A stretch of 64,000 nucleotides of DNA from JAOUGY01 sp963792365 (GCA_963792365.1 CAWBVW010000001.1:1116001-1180000), one strand, 5' to 3'. Positions 17,820 through 26,834 are shown, counted from the first letter of the stretch. The notes: a model not told the origin generated them from the sequence alone. A program made the numbers and translations.

Positions 17820-20054
17820 TCATCCTCCGATATCGACCTTGCCCACCTCGGTGAGACCGTCGAAGAGGTTGCCCTGGAGGTATCCGGTCGACATCGTCCA
17901 CAGAACGTCGCCGACCACCAGGCTGCGCTGGATCTGCTCCTGCCATCCGTCGTCGTTCGGCCAGCACACCTCGATCACCGACTCGGGAGCGAACCGCTCG
18001 GCGAGAGCGTCGCGCTCTTCTGCGGGGACGCCCCATCTCTCGAGCTCGCTCAGAGGCACCGGATCGCAGTAGTAGCTTCCGAAACCCAGATCATCTCCGG
18101 GCTCGCACACCTGCACTCGGCCGTAGTCCTCCAGGGTCATGTAGTGCAGCTCGCTGTTTTGGGACGGGAAGTCGTCCTCGGTCAGCTCGGTGCAGGTCGT
18201 GGTGGGTTCACCGCCCGGAGCAACATGCGTCACCCGTCCCACCTCTGTGATCGAGGCCTCTCCGATGTCGAGCAGCACGGCCCCGTTGATCCTGTCCTGA
18301 TTCCACGTGCGTATCGGCAACACGGCGATCCCGCGGTCAGGCAGGTACTGGAACGCCCGGTGATCGTACTCGGCGACAGACTCGGCGTCCGGGAGGGTCC
18401 ACGTGGCCAGTTCCTCGGGATGCGCCGGATCGGCGACCGAGAACAGGCTCACCTTGAAACCGATGACCTGGCCTTCCTCGGTGGCGTCGCGGCCGACACC
18501 CAGGAGGCGGTCATCGCCGATCGGGTGGAGGTAGGTCGAGAAACCGGGGATCTTGAGCTCACCCGTCACCGACGGCGCCGTCGGATCTGACAGATCGATG
18601 ACGTACAACGGGTCCACCTGGCGGAACGTCACCGCGAAGGCCACGTCGTCGAGGATCCGAGCTGAGTAGAGCGCCTCGCCTTTGCCCAAGCCACCCACCC
18701 GGCCCGCCTGTTCGAGAGCGTCGCCACGTTCCTCCAGCACGGTGAGGAACGTCTCGCTCACGTTCGACTCGTCCCACGGTGAGCCGTCGGTGGTCACCAC
18801 CCTCAGGTATCCGTCGGCCTCGTCGAGCGAGAACTGATTGAGGAGGCTGCCCTTCACCTCCCCAGAGGCGACGTATTCGGCCTCGGCCCCGGTGTTGTCG
18901 AACGCATGGAGCTGAGTGGTGTAGTTCTCGCTCCACCGGGCGATCTCCGTCTCGTCGGTCACGTCGGGTTCGATCCACTTGGTGGTGGCGACGTAGAAGC
19001 GATCGGTGGACGCGTAGACGGTCTGACCCGACGCCAGCACACCGGTCCCACTTCCGATCCCGAGGCCGGTTCCGAGGTCCAGGCTCACGACGGACACGAC
19101 GTCGAACCCCGCGAATTCGGCTGGACGGAAGACACGACCACAGTCGATCAGCCGGCCTTCGCTCGCCGTCCCGGCGACGTCGAGGCTGAAGCGTGGCAGC
19201 CAATCGTCGATCGTGGATTCTGCGATCACCTCACGGTTGAACTCGGTCGCTCGATCCTCGCCGTTCTGGTTTGCGGGGTACACGAACGGCAGCTGGTTCG
19301 GCGGCGACGACATCGCCAACCTCACGGTGTTGCCCACGGCCCGCGCACTCAAGTAGGCGCCCTCCAGGCGGAGGGTGGCGGCGATCGACAGGTCGCTGGG
19401 ATCGGACAGATCGATCTCGTAGATCACTGCGGCCTGGGAGAACTCGGGGACAATTCGTGACTCGGCGACGTCGTCGACCGGCATCGGGCCTCCGAAGGTC
19501 CCACCGTTGGTGATCACGAAGGCACGGTCGTCGGCGAAGAAGAGCTCGTGCGACCAGCCCTCCTCGAGGAGCAGGGATCCACGGGCTTCGGGGGCGTCCC
19601 CGGCGAGGTCTACGTAGGTGAGCACGTTCTGGGAGATCGTGAGGATGCGCCGACCGTCGGTCTTGATGATGTCGGGTTCGTCGACGTTCGCCTCCTGCGT
19701 GTTGGTGCCGCTGAACTCATCGGACCCGAGGCTCTGCGCCGGCGACCCGTCACCGCCGGAGTCGTCACTGCTCCGCGCCAATTCCTCGACCGCCGCCGCC
19801 GTGGTCTCGGTGGCCACGTCACCCTCGAGCCAGATCCATGGATATCCGTCGGTTCCCAGACCGTACGGTCCCACCCGTTCCTGGGCCTCCGCCTTGATGT
19901 GGGCGAGCAGAGCGTCGCAGCTGTCGAAGGGAGTCAGCGCGGCCGTGAGTATCGCCGGGTCCACCTGCTCTGGCGAAGCTACGTCGACCGCAGGCGTACA
20001 GGCCGCCATGGCCATCGCGAGCGCTGCCATCACTGCCAATCTGGACTTCACCAC
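17820..20054 (-). CDS. Secreted beta-propeller-domain lipoprotein
   Basis: 744 aa from GTG with GGGAGGA about 7 nt upstream. A signal peptide ends in a lipobox (ALAMAMAAC, Cys19), so the mature protein is probably lipid-anchored outside the membrane. The rest fits the secreted C-terminal beta-propeller family (COG4880 type): repeated units such as ADEPDI-type DTDG blades, VYEIDLSDPSDLS, YVIDLSDPTAPSVTGELKIPG and HAFDNTG. The role is unknown; members are often near cell-envelope or peptidase genes. No co-transcribed neighbour is present: the HDOD gene is convergent and the next gene upstream is divergent. Confidence 0.85.
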   Translation of the reverse strand: MVKSRLAVMAALAMAMAACTPAVDVASPEQVDPAILTAALTPFDSCDALLAHIKAEAQERVGPYGLGTDGYPWIWLEGDVATETTAAAVEELARSSDDSGGDGSPAQSLGSDEFSGTNTQEANVDEPDIIKTDGRRILTISQNVLTYVDLAGDAPEARGSLLLEEGWSHELFFADDRAFVITNGGTFGGPMPVDDVAESRIVPEFSQAAVIYEIDLSDPSDLSIAATLRLEGAYLSARAVGNTVRLAMSSPPNQLPFVYPANQNGEDRATEFNREVIAESTIDDWLPRFSLDVAGTASEGRLIDCGRVFRPAEFAGFDVVSVVSLDLGTGLGIGSGTGVLASGQTVYASTDRFYVATTKWIEPDVTDETEIARWSENYTTQLHAFDNTGAEAEYVASGEVKGSLLNQFSLDEADGYLRVVTTDGSPWDESNVSETFLTVLEERGDALEQAGRVGGLGKGEALYSARILDDVAFAVTFRQVDPLYVIDLSDPTAPSVTGELKIPGFSTYLHPIGDDRLLGVGRDATEEGQVIGFKVSLFSVADPAHPEELATWTLPDAESVAEYDHRAFQYLPDRGIAVLPIRTWNQDRINGAVLLDIGEASITEVGRVTHVAPGGEPTTTCTELTEDDFPSQNSELHYMTLEDYGRVQVCEPGDDLGFGSYYCDPVPLSELERWGVPAEERDALAERFAPESVIEVCWPNDDGWQEQIQRSLVVGDVLWTMSTGYLQGNLFDGLTEVGKVDIGG

Positions 20055-20177
20055 AATCCTCCCGGTACGAGTTCCACACCTTGGACGTCATTCATCATCG
20101 ACAGGTTCCCCATCTTTCTGGACGACCACGCAGGGTGTTCGTGTACCCTCTCTCTGCGGGAGAGCAGAGGGGACTGC

Positions 20178-20711
20178 ATGGAGGACGATTCAGAGGCTAC
20201 GCCGGACACGGTGGTGGACCTCTCGGACAGTAGAAGCCGAAGACGATGGTTTGGTCGGCGCGCCGATACGGACACTGCGATCGCAGAAACGCTGGTCCAA
20301 CTCCGTCCGGCGCCGCGAGAGGTGCCGTCGACCCAGGTGGCACTCGAGGTGGCACGTGATTGGATGCGGTACTTCGCGTTCATCGACGCCCACGTCCCCA
20401 CAGGGCCCGAGCCGCTGATCGATTCGTCACGCGGCCTCGCGCACCTCATCGCCGACCCCAGAGGGGTCGGCACGAGAGAAGTGATGGAGGCCCACAAGAT
20501 CGCAGTGATGGCCGACAAGTATGCGCTTGTGTTCTCACTCGGCGGTTTCAGCGCAGGTGCCATCCGATGGGCCAACAAGAACGCCACGGCCCTCTTCGAG
20601 TTCGACCATCACGGCCAGGTCAAGCCCGTGTCCGATGTCGCCAAGACACTGCTCGAGCGATCCGATCGGCGTCATCTCGCCGAGATGGGTCGATCCGACC
20701 TCGACGGTTGA
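20178..20711 (+). CDS. Mrr-like restriction-endonuclease-fold fragment protein
   Basis: 177 aa. The C-terminal half (AHKIAVMADKYALVFSLGGFSAGAIRWANKNATALFEFD, from about residue 105) resembles the end of the Mrr catalytic fold, where a residue pattern of the kind FT..A..WA....I.L.D closes the nuclease core. The ExK-type catalytic residues expected before it are not evident, so enzyme activity is doubtful. The N-terminal 35 residues are charged. The ATG at 20178 is preceded by an AGAGGGG ribosome site, and a TACCCT box lies farther upstream. It stands alone. It may be a degenerate nuclease or a binding domain; the fold assignment is tentative. Confidence 0.6.
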   Translation: MEDDSEATPDTVVDLSDSRSRRRWFGRRADTDTAIAETLVQLRPAPREVPSTQVALEVARDWMRYFAFIDAHVPTGPEPLIDSSRGLAHLIADPRGVGTREVMEAHKIAVMADKYALVFSLGGFSAGAIRWANKNATALFEFDHHGQVKPVSDVAKTLLERSDRRHLAEMGRSDLDG

Positions 20712-20786
20712 GCGCGACGGATCAATTGCGATCGCGAGAAATCGCTCGAAGCACTGAACTGTGGTCGACCCCCGCCGACGGAACGA

Positions 20787-21038
20787 ATGGGGAAAACCAT
20801 CGGCACCGACTCAAGTTTCGGCGTCTTTACGGCCGATGCTGTCGATATGAACTTCGTGGACTTGGCCCCAACCAGTCCGCTGATCGTGGCAGAGCTTGCT
20901 GCGGCGGTGGGAAGTCGGCTCGCTCCCGATCCGACTCGCGCCGTCACGCGGGTGATCCTCGACGACAGACCGACGGAACGGTCGATCAAACCACCAGACC
21001 GGGTCGGCCTCGGCGAGTCGCTCGACACCTACCTGTAG
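20787..21038 (+). CDS. Possible small hypothetical protein
   Basis: 83 aa, MGKTIGTDSSFGVFTADAVD at the start, acidic and without membrane segments or known motifs. Third-codon positions are rich in G and C as in neighbouring genes, and it fills an otherwise empty gap of about 480 bp between the Mrr-like gene and fxsA. The ribosome site (CGACGGAACG) is weak. I do not recognise it; it may be a chance frame. Confidence 0.35.
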   Translation: MGKTIGTDSSFGVFTADAVDMNFVDLAPTSPLIVAELAAAVGSRLAPDPTRAVTRVILDDRPTERSIKPPDRVGLGESLDTYL

Positions 21039-21181
21039 AGCTCAGCACCGGGACAGCGGCACAATCGACACACTCGAAGGAACGGGTGACGGGTGGAATC
21101 CGTGGACGCTCAGGACGGAAACGGTTTGCGCGGCCCTGATCGGGGAGCGCGGGACGGAATGAGCTAGCGGTCGACCGCGGG

Positions 21182-21187
21182 TACCCT
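21182..21187 (+). promoter_or_regulatory. -10 box (TACCCT), leaderless start for fxsA
   Basis: TACCCT ends 7 nt before the fxsA ATG at 21195, placing the transcript start at the start codon. Confidence 0.5.
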
Positions 21188-21194
21188 CGATTCC

Positions 21195-21656
21195 ATGCGC
21201 ATCTTTCTGACGTTTGCGATCGTTGCTCTCGCCGAGATCGCAACCTTCATGGCCGTCGAGTCGCGAATCGGGCTGGGCGCCACGCTGCTGATCGCATTGG
21301 CCACCGCCGTGCTGGGCTCAACACTGGTGCGCCGTGCCGGCTTGACCGTGTGGGAGGACTTCCGCCGACGTCTCGGCTCCGGAGAGATCCCGACCCGGGA
21401 GCTGTCTCACGGAGCGTCGATTCTCGTTGCCGGAGCCCTTTTGATATCGCCCGGGTTTCTCACCGACGCCATCGGGTTCAGCCTGCTGGTGCCCGCCGTC
21501 AGGGACCGCATTCACCGCATCGCGGCGACTCGCTTTCAGAACAAGGTCACGGTGATCACATCCGGATTCACTCCCCCATCGGATCCCACCATCATCGACG
21601 CAGAAGGTTGGGAGATTGTTGACGACGACGTCGACCAGCGTCCCCAGATCAACTGA
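21195..21656 (+). CDS. fxsA: FxsA family membrane protein
   Basis: 153 aa. Three hydrophobic helices in the first 110 residues (FLTFAIVALAEIATFMAVES; ATLLIALATAVLGSTLVRRAG; ILVAGALLISPGFLTDAIGFSLLVPAVR) match the FxsA family, including the characteristic SPGFLTDAIGFSLLVP block. E. coli FxsA affects phage F exclusion; the bacterial role is not known. The C-terminus is polar and acidic. Transcription is probably leaderless. The 3' end overlaps the convergent TM2-like gene by 8 bp. Confidence 0.92.
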   Translation: MRIFLTFAIVALAEIATFMAVESRIGLGATLLIALATAVLGSTLVRRAGLTVWEDFRRRLGSGEIPTRELSHGASILVAGALLISPGFLTDAIGFSLLVPAVRDRIHRIAATRFQNKVTVITSGFTPPSDPTIIDAEGWEIVDDDVDQRPQIN

Positions 21657-22236
21657 TCAGTCGAAGCGGGGATCGCGTTCGATGCGGTCGGTCGGCCTCT
21701 CGGAAGGCCTGTACCACCGACGACACGGCCACCACTGCGAATCCCACGTAGCCGACCCCGATCGAGAACAAGAAGAGATTCACCACCTGGATGAGGGCGA
21801 ACGGGATGGCCAAAGGCAGGTTGCCGTTGTAGAACTGGCCGAGCCCAGCCCACAGCACCGACAAAACCGCCGCCAGCCCCGGGTTACGAGGATCCACATC
21901 TCGTCCGTGTGCAGGAACGACCTGCTGAGGGGCCAGACGGACCGCAAGTCCGGCGGGCGTTGCCGCCTCGGCCAGGTCGTTGCTGAGGGTGACCGCTCGG
22001 GCCTCTGATCCGAAACCTCGCGGATCGACCGGTTCGAACACGAGCCTGCCTCCCGGCACGCTCACACCAAAGCGCCCGAACCCGATGCTCTCGAACCCAA
22101 CCGTTCGCACCGCCCATCGACCGACCTGGACGTCCGCCATCCGGATCGTCACGCGCCCATCGTCGATGACGACCGACCCCGGCGAGGCAGTGATCTCGCC
22201 GTCCGCTTCCTCCCACAACCGTCCTGTGTGGTGCAT
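21649..22236 (-). CDS. Membrane protein with C-terminal TM2-like segment
   Basis: 195 aa. The first 120 residues are a beta-rich soluble region with no family I can name. The last 75 residues (NPGLAAVLSVLWAGLGQFYNGN, then FALIQVVNLFLFSIGVGYVGFAVVAV) contain the PGLG-QFYNG pattern of TM2-like helical hairpins, found in bacterial membrane proteins of unknown function. A TAGCGT box lies 10 nt upstream of the ATG. The gene overlaps fxsA tail-to-tail and diverges from the LLM oxidoreductase gene. Confidence 0.7.
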   Translation of the reverse strand: MHHTGRLWEEADGEITASPGSVVIDDGRVTIRMADVQVGRWAVRTVGFESIGFGRFGVSVPGGRLVFEPVDPRGFGSEARAVTLSNDLAEAATPAGLAVRLAPQQVVPAHGRDVDPRNPGLAAVLSVLWAGLGQFYNGNLPLAIPFALIQVVNLFLFSIGVGYVGFAVVAVSSVVQAFREADRPHRTRSPLRLIS

Positions 22237-22328
22237 GTCTCATCGGACGCTACTCGGCACCATCGAGATACGCAGGGGCCCACCGGTGCCCCCCGAGCCC
22301 TGAGCGCCGCCCCAGCCGGCGCCGGCGG

Positions 22329-22334
22329 TAGGCT
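22329..22334 (+). promoter_or_regulatory. -10 box (TAGGCT), near-leaderless start
   Basis: TAGGCT ends 8 nt before the ATG of the LLM-class oxidoreductase at 22343; no Shine-Dalgarno sequence is present. Confidence 0.5.
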
Positions 22335-22342
22335 GTCCTTCG

Positions 22343-23251
22343 ATGCCACGTCCACTCCGTGTTGGGATCCAGCTGCCCGAAGTGGAGCGCGAGGTCCCGT
22401 GGCCCGAGTACCGCGACATGGCCGTCTCCGCCGAACAGGCTGGATTCGACTCGCTGTGGGTCGGAGATCACCTGCTGTACCGCACCGAGGCCGGAGACGC
22501 CGGTCCATGGGAAGCCTGGTCTTTGCTGGCGGCGATCGGTGCAGTGACCGAACGGGTGGAAATCGGGCCGCTGGTGGCCGCAACTGCATTCCACAACCCG
22601 GCGATGCTCGCCAAGAAGGCCGCCACGGTCGACGAGATCTCGGGGGGCCGGCTCATCCTCGGCCTGGGAGCGGGCTGGAACAAGGTCGAGTTCGAGGCCT
22701 TCGGATTCCCCTACGACCGCAGGGCCAGTCGCTTCGAAGAGGCCTTCACGATCATCCGAACGCTCCTGTCGGAGGGTCAGATCGATTTCGAAGGTCAGTT
22801 CTACGTACTCCGAGACTGTGAACTGCTCCCCCGTCCCCGGCCCGGGGGGCCGCCGCTGATGGTGGGGTCGATCGGACCCCGTGTGCTCACCTCGACCCTT
22901 CCGTGGGTGCGGTCCTGGAACGCCTGGTACTCGTGGTACGGCAACGGTCCCGAGCAACTGGCGCCGATGCTCGAAGACATCGACGATCTCTGCCGATCGG
23001 TCGGACGTGATCCCCGAACTCTCGACCGAACCGTGACGGTGATGGTCCAGATGCCAGACGGTGTCGGTGAGGCCTACGGGTCTCCGGGGCGCTTGACCGC
23101 CCCCCCGATCCAATCCGATCGACTGATCGAGTCGCTCGAGACATACGCTCGTTTGGGGGTCGCCGAGGTCCAATTGGTCGTGGATCCGATCACGATCGAT
23201 TCGATTGACGCGCTGGCGCCCCAGCTGGACCGCCTCGATCGAAGCGCGTGA
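22343..23251 (+). CDS. LLM-class (F420-dependent) oxidoreductase
   Basis: 302 aa, luciferase-like monooxygenase fold. Typical segments are RVGIQLPEVEREVPWPEY, FDSLWVGDHLLYRTE, PLVAATAFHNPAMLAKKAATVDEISGGRLILGLGAGWN and FPYDRRASRFEEAFTIIRTLL. In actinobacteria these enzymes mostly use coenzyme F420 rather than FMN, and the two deazaflavin nitroreductase-family proteins elsewhere in this window support use of that cofactor. Substrate unknown. Transcription is probably leaderless. The next gene begins 25 nt downstream but appears to have its own -10 box. Confidence 0.88.
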   Translation: MPRPLRVGIQLPEVEREVPWPEYRDMAVSAEQAGFDSLWVGDHLLYRTEAGDAGPWEAWSLLAAIGAVTERVEIGPLVAATAFHNPAMLAKKAATVDEISGGRLILGLGAGWNKVEFEAFGFPYDRRASRFEEAFTIIRTLLSEGQIDFEGQFYVLRDCELLPRPRPGGPPLMVGSIGPRVLTSTLPWVRSWNAWYSWYGNGPEQLAPMLEDIDDLCRSVGRDPRTLDRTVTVMVQMPDGVGEAYGSPGRLTAPPIQSDRLIESLETYARLGVAEVQLVVDPITIDSIDALAPQLDRLDRSA

Positions 23252-23264
23252 TTCGACTACGCGA

Positions 23265-23270
23265 TAGGGT
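23265..23270 (+). promoter_or_regulatory. -10 box (TAGGGT), leaderless start for the MBL-fold gene
   Basis: TAGGGT ends 6 nt before the ATG at 23277. Confidence 0.5.
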
Positions 23271-23276
23271 CGCGGT

Positions 23277-23906
23277 ATGGCAACGATCACTCGCCTCACC
23301 GACTCCTGTGTGCTCGTGACTTCGGACAGCGGTACGACGCTGTTGGACCCGGGCTTCTTCACGTTCGATACCGACATCGTCGACCTGGAATCGATCGGCG
23401 ACGTCCAGAGGGTGCTGATCACCCATGAACACTTCGATCACGTGAAACCCGAGTTCGTGCGCTGGCTGGTCGACCGCGGCGCCGACGTCACCGTGCATTC
23501 CAACCAGGTGGTCGCCGACCTCTTGGAGCCGCATGACATCGAAGTGGCAACCGACGCCTTGGTCGGCGTCACCTTCGAAGATGTCCTCCACGAACCCCTT
23601 CCCAACGGCATGACGCCCCCCAACCGTGCCTACACCGTTGACGACTTCTTCACCCACCCCGGCGACAGCCAGCAGATCACACGGACCGCGCCCCTCCTGG
23701 CACTTCCGCTCCTGGCTCCCTGGACGTCGCTCGCCGCCAGCGTGCAGTTTGCGGTGAGGGTGGGAGCGCAACGCGTGTTCCCGATTCACGACTACTTCAT
23801 GAGTGCCTCGGGACGCGCGGCAATCGGCGGACTCGCACGAGGAACACTGGAAGCGGCCGGCATCGAGTACCTGGCGCTGGATTGGGGCGACAGCCTCACC
23901 GTCTGA
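23277..23906 (+). CDS. MBL-fold metallo-hydrolase
   Basis: 209 aa. The zinc motif H50-E-H-F-D-H55 is intact, and further ligands are expected at GDSQ (in HPGDSQQI) and FPIHDYF. The protein resembles the short UlaG/beta-lactamase-like hydrolases (COG2220 type) with a long insertion-free core. Substrate unknown, cytoplasmic. The leaderless -10 box decides the start. The following gene starts 65 nt after this stop. Confidence 0.85.
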   Translation: MATITRLTDSCVLVTSDSGTTLLDPGFFTFDTDIVDLESIGDVQRVLITHEHFDHVKPEFVRWLVDRGADVTVHSNQVVADLLEPHDIEVATDALVGVTFEDVLHEPLPNGMTPPNRAYTVDDFFTHPGDSQQITRTAPLLALPLLAPWTSLAASVQFAVRVGAQRVFPIHDYFMSASGRAAIGGLARGTLEAAGIEYLALDWGDSLTV

Positions 23907-23971
23907 ATTCGACAAAGCCAGATTTCGCGAACGCTCGTGGGTACGCTCCTCCCGTTCAGGGAGGTTCGGAG

Positions 23972-24721
23972 TTGGCACTGATCGAAAGAGCGCGTCCACG
24001 CGTCGAACGCTGGCGTTCCCAACGCTGGTGGCGATCGGTTGCCCCCGCCCTTCGGCCCACTTCGACCAACGTCGCCGATCATGTTCGGGCGACGTTGTCC
24101 GATCTGGACGCTGCTTGGGAGCAACGTTGCACCGAGACCTCGGAGCTCGTCACCGGGTTCATCGGTGCCCTCGAACCCGAGCAACTCGGGTCCTCGGACA
24201 GTGAACGGTTCTTGCGGATTGCCGAGAAACATCGCTGGCGAGAACTCCGTGCGCTGCTGGTCTCACACCTCGCTACCGAGATAGTCACACGAATGGAAGT
24301 CGCAGCTCAGCCGCTCCTCGACGAACTGGAGCGGGTCCAACTGTTTGGACATCAGCCGGCGCTGATGGCAGGCGATCTTCCCGACTTCCACCGAACCTGC
24401 ATGGGCCTTGCGCCCGAGATGGTCATCCCCGGCGCATACGAATCGCTGGTGAAGGCGATCGACGCTCGGTCGACAGACTCGGTCGATGCCTACCTCCAGA
24501 CTCATGAGATATCGTCCGTCGACGGGGAGCTGCGAACATTGCTCGAGTCCGATGACGAGGCGTCGGCGCTCCGGCTCGTACGCGCACTGCGCACTGCGCC
24601 GCAGTCGCGTGTGGTGGTGGATCTGGTCGGTGTCGAGCCGATGATTGAACTCGCAGAACACCATGAGCCGGTCGACTTGGGCGTGCCGCCATGGACCGGG
24701 CCAGACGCGGCGCACGGGTAG
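23972..24721 (+). CDS. Hypothetical helical protein
   Basis: 249 aa from a TTG with an AGGGAGG ribosome site about 7 nt upstream and a TACGCT -10 box at 23942-23947. The sequence is mostly amphipathic helix, rich in Leu, Glu and Arg (RARPRVERWRSQRWWRSVAP near the N-terminus; LVSHLATEIVTRMEVAAQPLLDELERV in the middle). It has no membrane segment, signal peptide or recognised motif. The frame stays open upstream to 23882, but the extension overlaps the MBL gene and has no ribosome site. I do not recognise a family. Confidence 0.65.
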   Translation: MALIERARPRVERWRSQRWWRSVAPALRPTSTNVADHVRATLSDLDAAWEQRCTETSELVTGFIGALEPEQLGSSDSERFLRIAEKHRWRELRALLVSHLATEIVTRMEVAAQPLLDELERVQLFGHQPALMAGDLPDFHRTCMGLAPEMVIPGAYESLVKAIDARSTDSVDAYLQTHEISSVDGELRTLLESDDEASALRLVRALRTAPQSRVVVDLVGVEPMIELAEHHEPVDLGVPPWTGPDAAHG

Positions 24722-24751
24722 CTGCTCCCTCGCCGGCCGTCGTGAGTGTGA

Positions 24752-24924
24752 AATCCCCCCTGCTTCGCCTTCGGCGACCTTCCCGAGTTTGCTGCGCAAA
24801 CTCGACCCAACACCACACGAGGGGGTGGGCTTTGATTGGGCGCTCCACTGGTCAACGGTGACGCGCGTCCAGCGATTGCGTCCCCCCGCAGGGGGACCGG
24901 CTGCCGCAGGCAGCCAGGGGGATT
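24752..24924. repeat. Multi-hairpin intergenic element
   Basis: Several perfect stems lie between the hypothetical gene and the flavin monooxygenase gene: CGCC-TTC-GGCG (24766-24776); CGAGTTTGC-TGC-GCAAACTCG (24784-24804); TCCCCC-CGCA-GGGGGA (24881-24896); GGCTGCC-GCA-GGCAGCC (24899-24915). The outer ends can also pair (AATCCCCC at 24752 with GGGGGATT ending at 24924). It may be an intergenic palindromic repeat cluster, a terminator complex or a structured RNA. Confidence 0.6.
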
Positions 24925-24951
24925 CCTCAATCCACGTGTCTCAGCAGCCTG

Positions 24952-26094
24952 CTAGCGGCTCTTGCCACCGGCGATCGCCTCGACGATCTCCTCGGACTCC
25001 TGCATCAGCGTTCCCAGCACGCCTCCGGTCTGGTAGTTGTCAAACCCCGTGAAGAACAGCCCGTGGTGTTTCCCGGATCCCACGACGGAGGCGGGATACC
25101 CGTTGGCGTCGAGGAGGTCGGAGCCATCCTCGACGAGTTGCTCGATCAGTGGCCGGTACCCGGTGGCGAGTATGACCTCATCGAACGCTTCCTCGCTGCC
25201 GTCGGCGAACATCACCTTCCTCGCTTCGAGACAGCGGACGCCGGGGCGTACGCCGATGTCGCCCGATTTGATTCGGGCCATCGTGCCCACATCGATCACC
25301 GGCGTCTTTCCCCTCGTTCTGAGCTGGGCGACGGGCGCCAGCTTGGGAGATTCGATACCAAACCGTCCGAGATCGCCCATCGTCATGCGCCGCAGGACCA
25401 AACCGATTCGGTCGGCTATGCGGTCCGGAAGCCGATCGAGCTGCCGAGCCGTCAGCTGGGTCGGACGGCGAAGGAAGTCTCTCGGCACGATGTTCACCGG
25501 TCCACGAACCGAGATCGCCACCTCCACGCCGTGCTCGCAGAGGTCCAGGGCGATCTCGGCCCCAGTGTTGCCCATGCCCACAACGAGCACGCTCCGACCG
25601 AGAAATGGCTCCGGGTTCCGGTATTCGCTGCTGTGCGTGATCCGGCCTGCGAAGCGAGATTCACCATCGAGCTCTGGCCGGTTCGGTACGCGGTTGGCCC
25701 CCGTCGCCATCACCACGTTGTCGGCCATGTACACATCGCCTGCTTCGGTCTGGACATGCCATCGCTCGCCGGCGTGACGGACTGCGGCGACCCTCTGACC
25801 GAAACGGGGACGGATCAGGAAGGCCTCGGCATAGTCCTCGTAGTAGCGGACCAGAGCGTCCCGAGAGACGTAGCGGGGATAGTCATCCGGGAAAGGGCGA
25901 TACGGCAGGTGGGAGAGCTGCTTCACCGTGTGGAGGTGAAGACGGTCGTAGTGAGTACGCCACCTCGCAGCCACGGAATCCGCTCCATCGATGATCTCGA
26001 AGGGGAGCCCGAGTCGTCGCATGCGGCCGGCCACCGCCAACCCCGCCGGTCCGGCGCCGACGACCAGCGTGGGGGTCTCGATGGTCTCTGGCAT
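24952..26094 (-). CDS. Flavin-containing monooxygenase-like NAD(P)/FAD oxidoreductase
   Basis: 380 aa. The FAD site VVGAGPAG is at residues 12-18; a second Rossmann motif VLVVGMGNTGAEIALDL binds NADPH; between them lies a FMO/YUCCA-type segment (RWRTHYDRLHLHTVKQLSHLPY). EVILATGYRP near the C-terminus is also typical. The enzyme would oxygenate a soft nucleophile or an amine or ketone; substrate unknown. The ATG is preceded by TACTCT 6 nt away, so translation is probably leaderless. The downstream side of the gene faces the multi-hairpin element. Confidence 0.9.
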   Translation of the reverse strand: MPETIETPTLVVGAGPAGLAVAGRMRRLGLPFEIIDGADSVAARWRTHYDRLHLHTVKQLSHLPYRPFPDDYPRYVSRDALVRYYEDYAEAFLIRPRFGQRVAAVRHAGERWHVQTEAGDVYMADNVVMATGANRVPNRPELDGESRFAGRITHSSEYRNPEPFLGRSVLVVGMGNTGAEIALDLCEHGVEVAISVRGPVNIVPRDFLRRPTQLTARQLDRLPDRIADRIGLVLRRMTMGDLGRFGIESPKLAPVAQLRTRGKTPVIDVGTMARIKSGDIGVRPGVRCLEARKVMFADGSEEAFDEVILATGYRPLIEQLVEDGSDLLDANGYPASVVGSGKHHGLFFTGFDNYQTGGVLGTLMQESEEIVEAIAGGKSR

Positions 26095-26100
26095 CGCCGC

Positions 26101-26106
26101 AGAGTA
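26101..26106 (-). promoter_or_regulatory. -10 box (TACTCT), leaderless start of the flavin monooxygenase gene
   Basis: On the minus strand TACTCT ends 6 nt before the ATG at 26094. Confidence 0.5.
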
Positions 26107-26327
26107 CCGGCTTCTCGGCGCGCATCATCGTCGGGATCCGCGAGTCGTCGCCATCGGAGAACGGCCCCCGGAACACGATCCGCCGGTCTGTGCTGGCCGC
26201 AAACCCGGATGACAACCGGCGTTCTTGCGGCTCTGCCCGAAACGGGTCGATCGACTCATTCGCCCCAATCGGCGGAACTTCGCATGGCGCCCCGTGTCGT
26301 GTGGGTGAGGGCGAGAAAGGATTCAGA

Positions 26328-26834
26328 GTGGGCAACGTGCTGGACGCAATCGCAGGAGCGGTCACCCGGACTCATCCGACGGGTGTCGGGAGGGGTGGTG
26401 AGGATCGAACTGCACACATGGCGACCAGGTGGGCACTCGACTCGGTGATCGCCGGCGTCGTCGAGGCTGTGGCTCTCCGGACCGCCGACGACGACGGACT
26501 TGACGACGTGTGGACTCTCATTGCCGAGGTTCCCGTGGCCTCTGGCGACCTGTCCAAGCCCGAGATCAGACGAGAGGTCACCAACTTGTTGCTGTCGGAC
26601 GACCGACCCCGCGTCGAGCGGCTCCTCAGCGAGACGGTCGGCATCGACCACATTTCTCTGGCCGCGCTGCTGGAATCGGTGGTCGGCGTGTATCTCACCC
26701 ACTTGAGGAGGCGGGTTGCGCTGGAACGGTTGACTGCGACGGAACTCCGCGAGGCGGTGCGAGACGAGCGTGCTCAGACGACATCGCACATCGACATCGA
26801 CCTTCGTTTGCCAGAGGTCGACCGACCGGGGTAG
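26328..26834 (+). CDS. Hypothetical protein (possibly DUF937-like)
   Basis: 168 aa from a GTG with GAGAAAGGA 6 nt upstream. The start VGNVLDAIAGAVTR and a later helical segment (ISLAALLESVVGVYLTHLRRR) faintly resemble DUF937-type proteins, but the match is by eye only. Acidic overall, with no membrane helix or signal. The frame stays open upstream to 26190; the ribosome site decides the start. It is convergent with the acetyltransferase gene. Confidence 0.6.
   Translation: MGNVLDAIAGAVTRTHPTGVGRGGEDRTAHMATRWALDSVIAGVVEAVALRTADDDGLDDVWTLIAEVPVASGDLSKPEIRREVTNLLLSDDRPRVERLLSETVGIDHISLAALLESVVGVYLTHLRRRVALERLTATELREAVRDERAQTTSHIDIDLRLPEVDRPG

Noticed and set aside
24752..24924. CRISPR-like array
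   Set aside because: The stems are not equal repeats and there are no regular spacers or cas genes.
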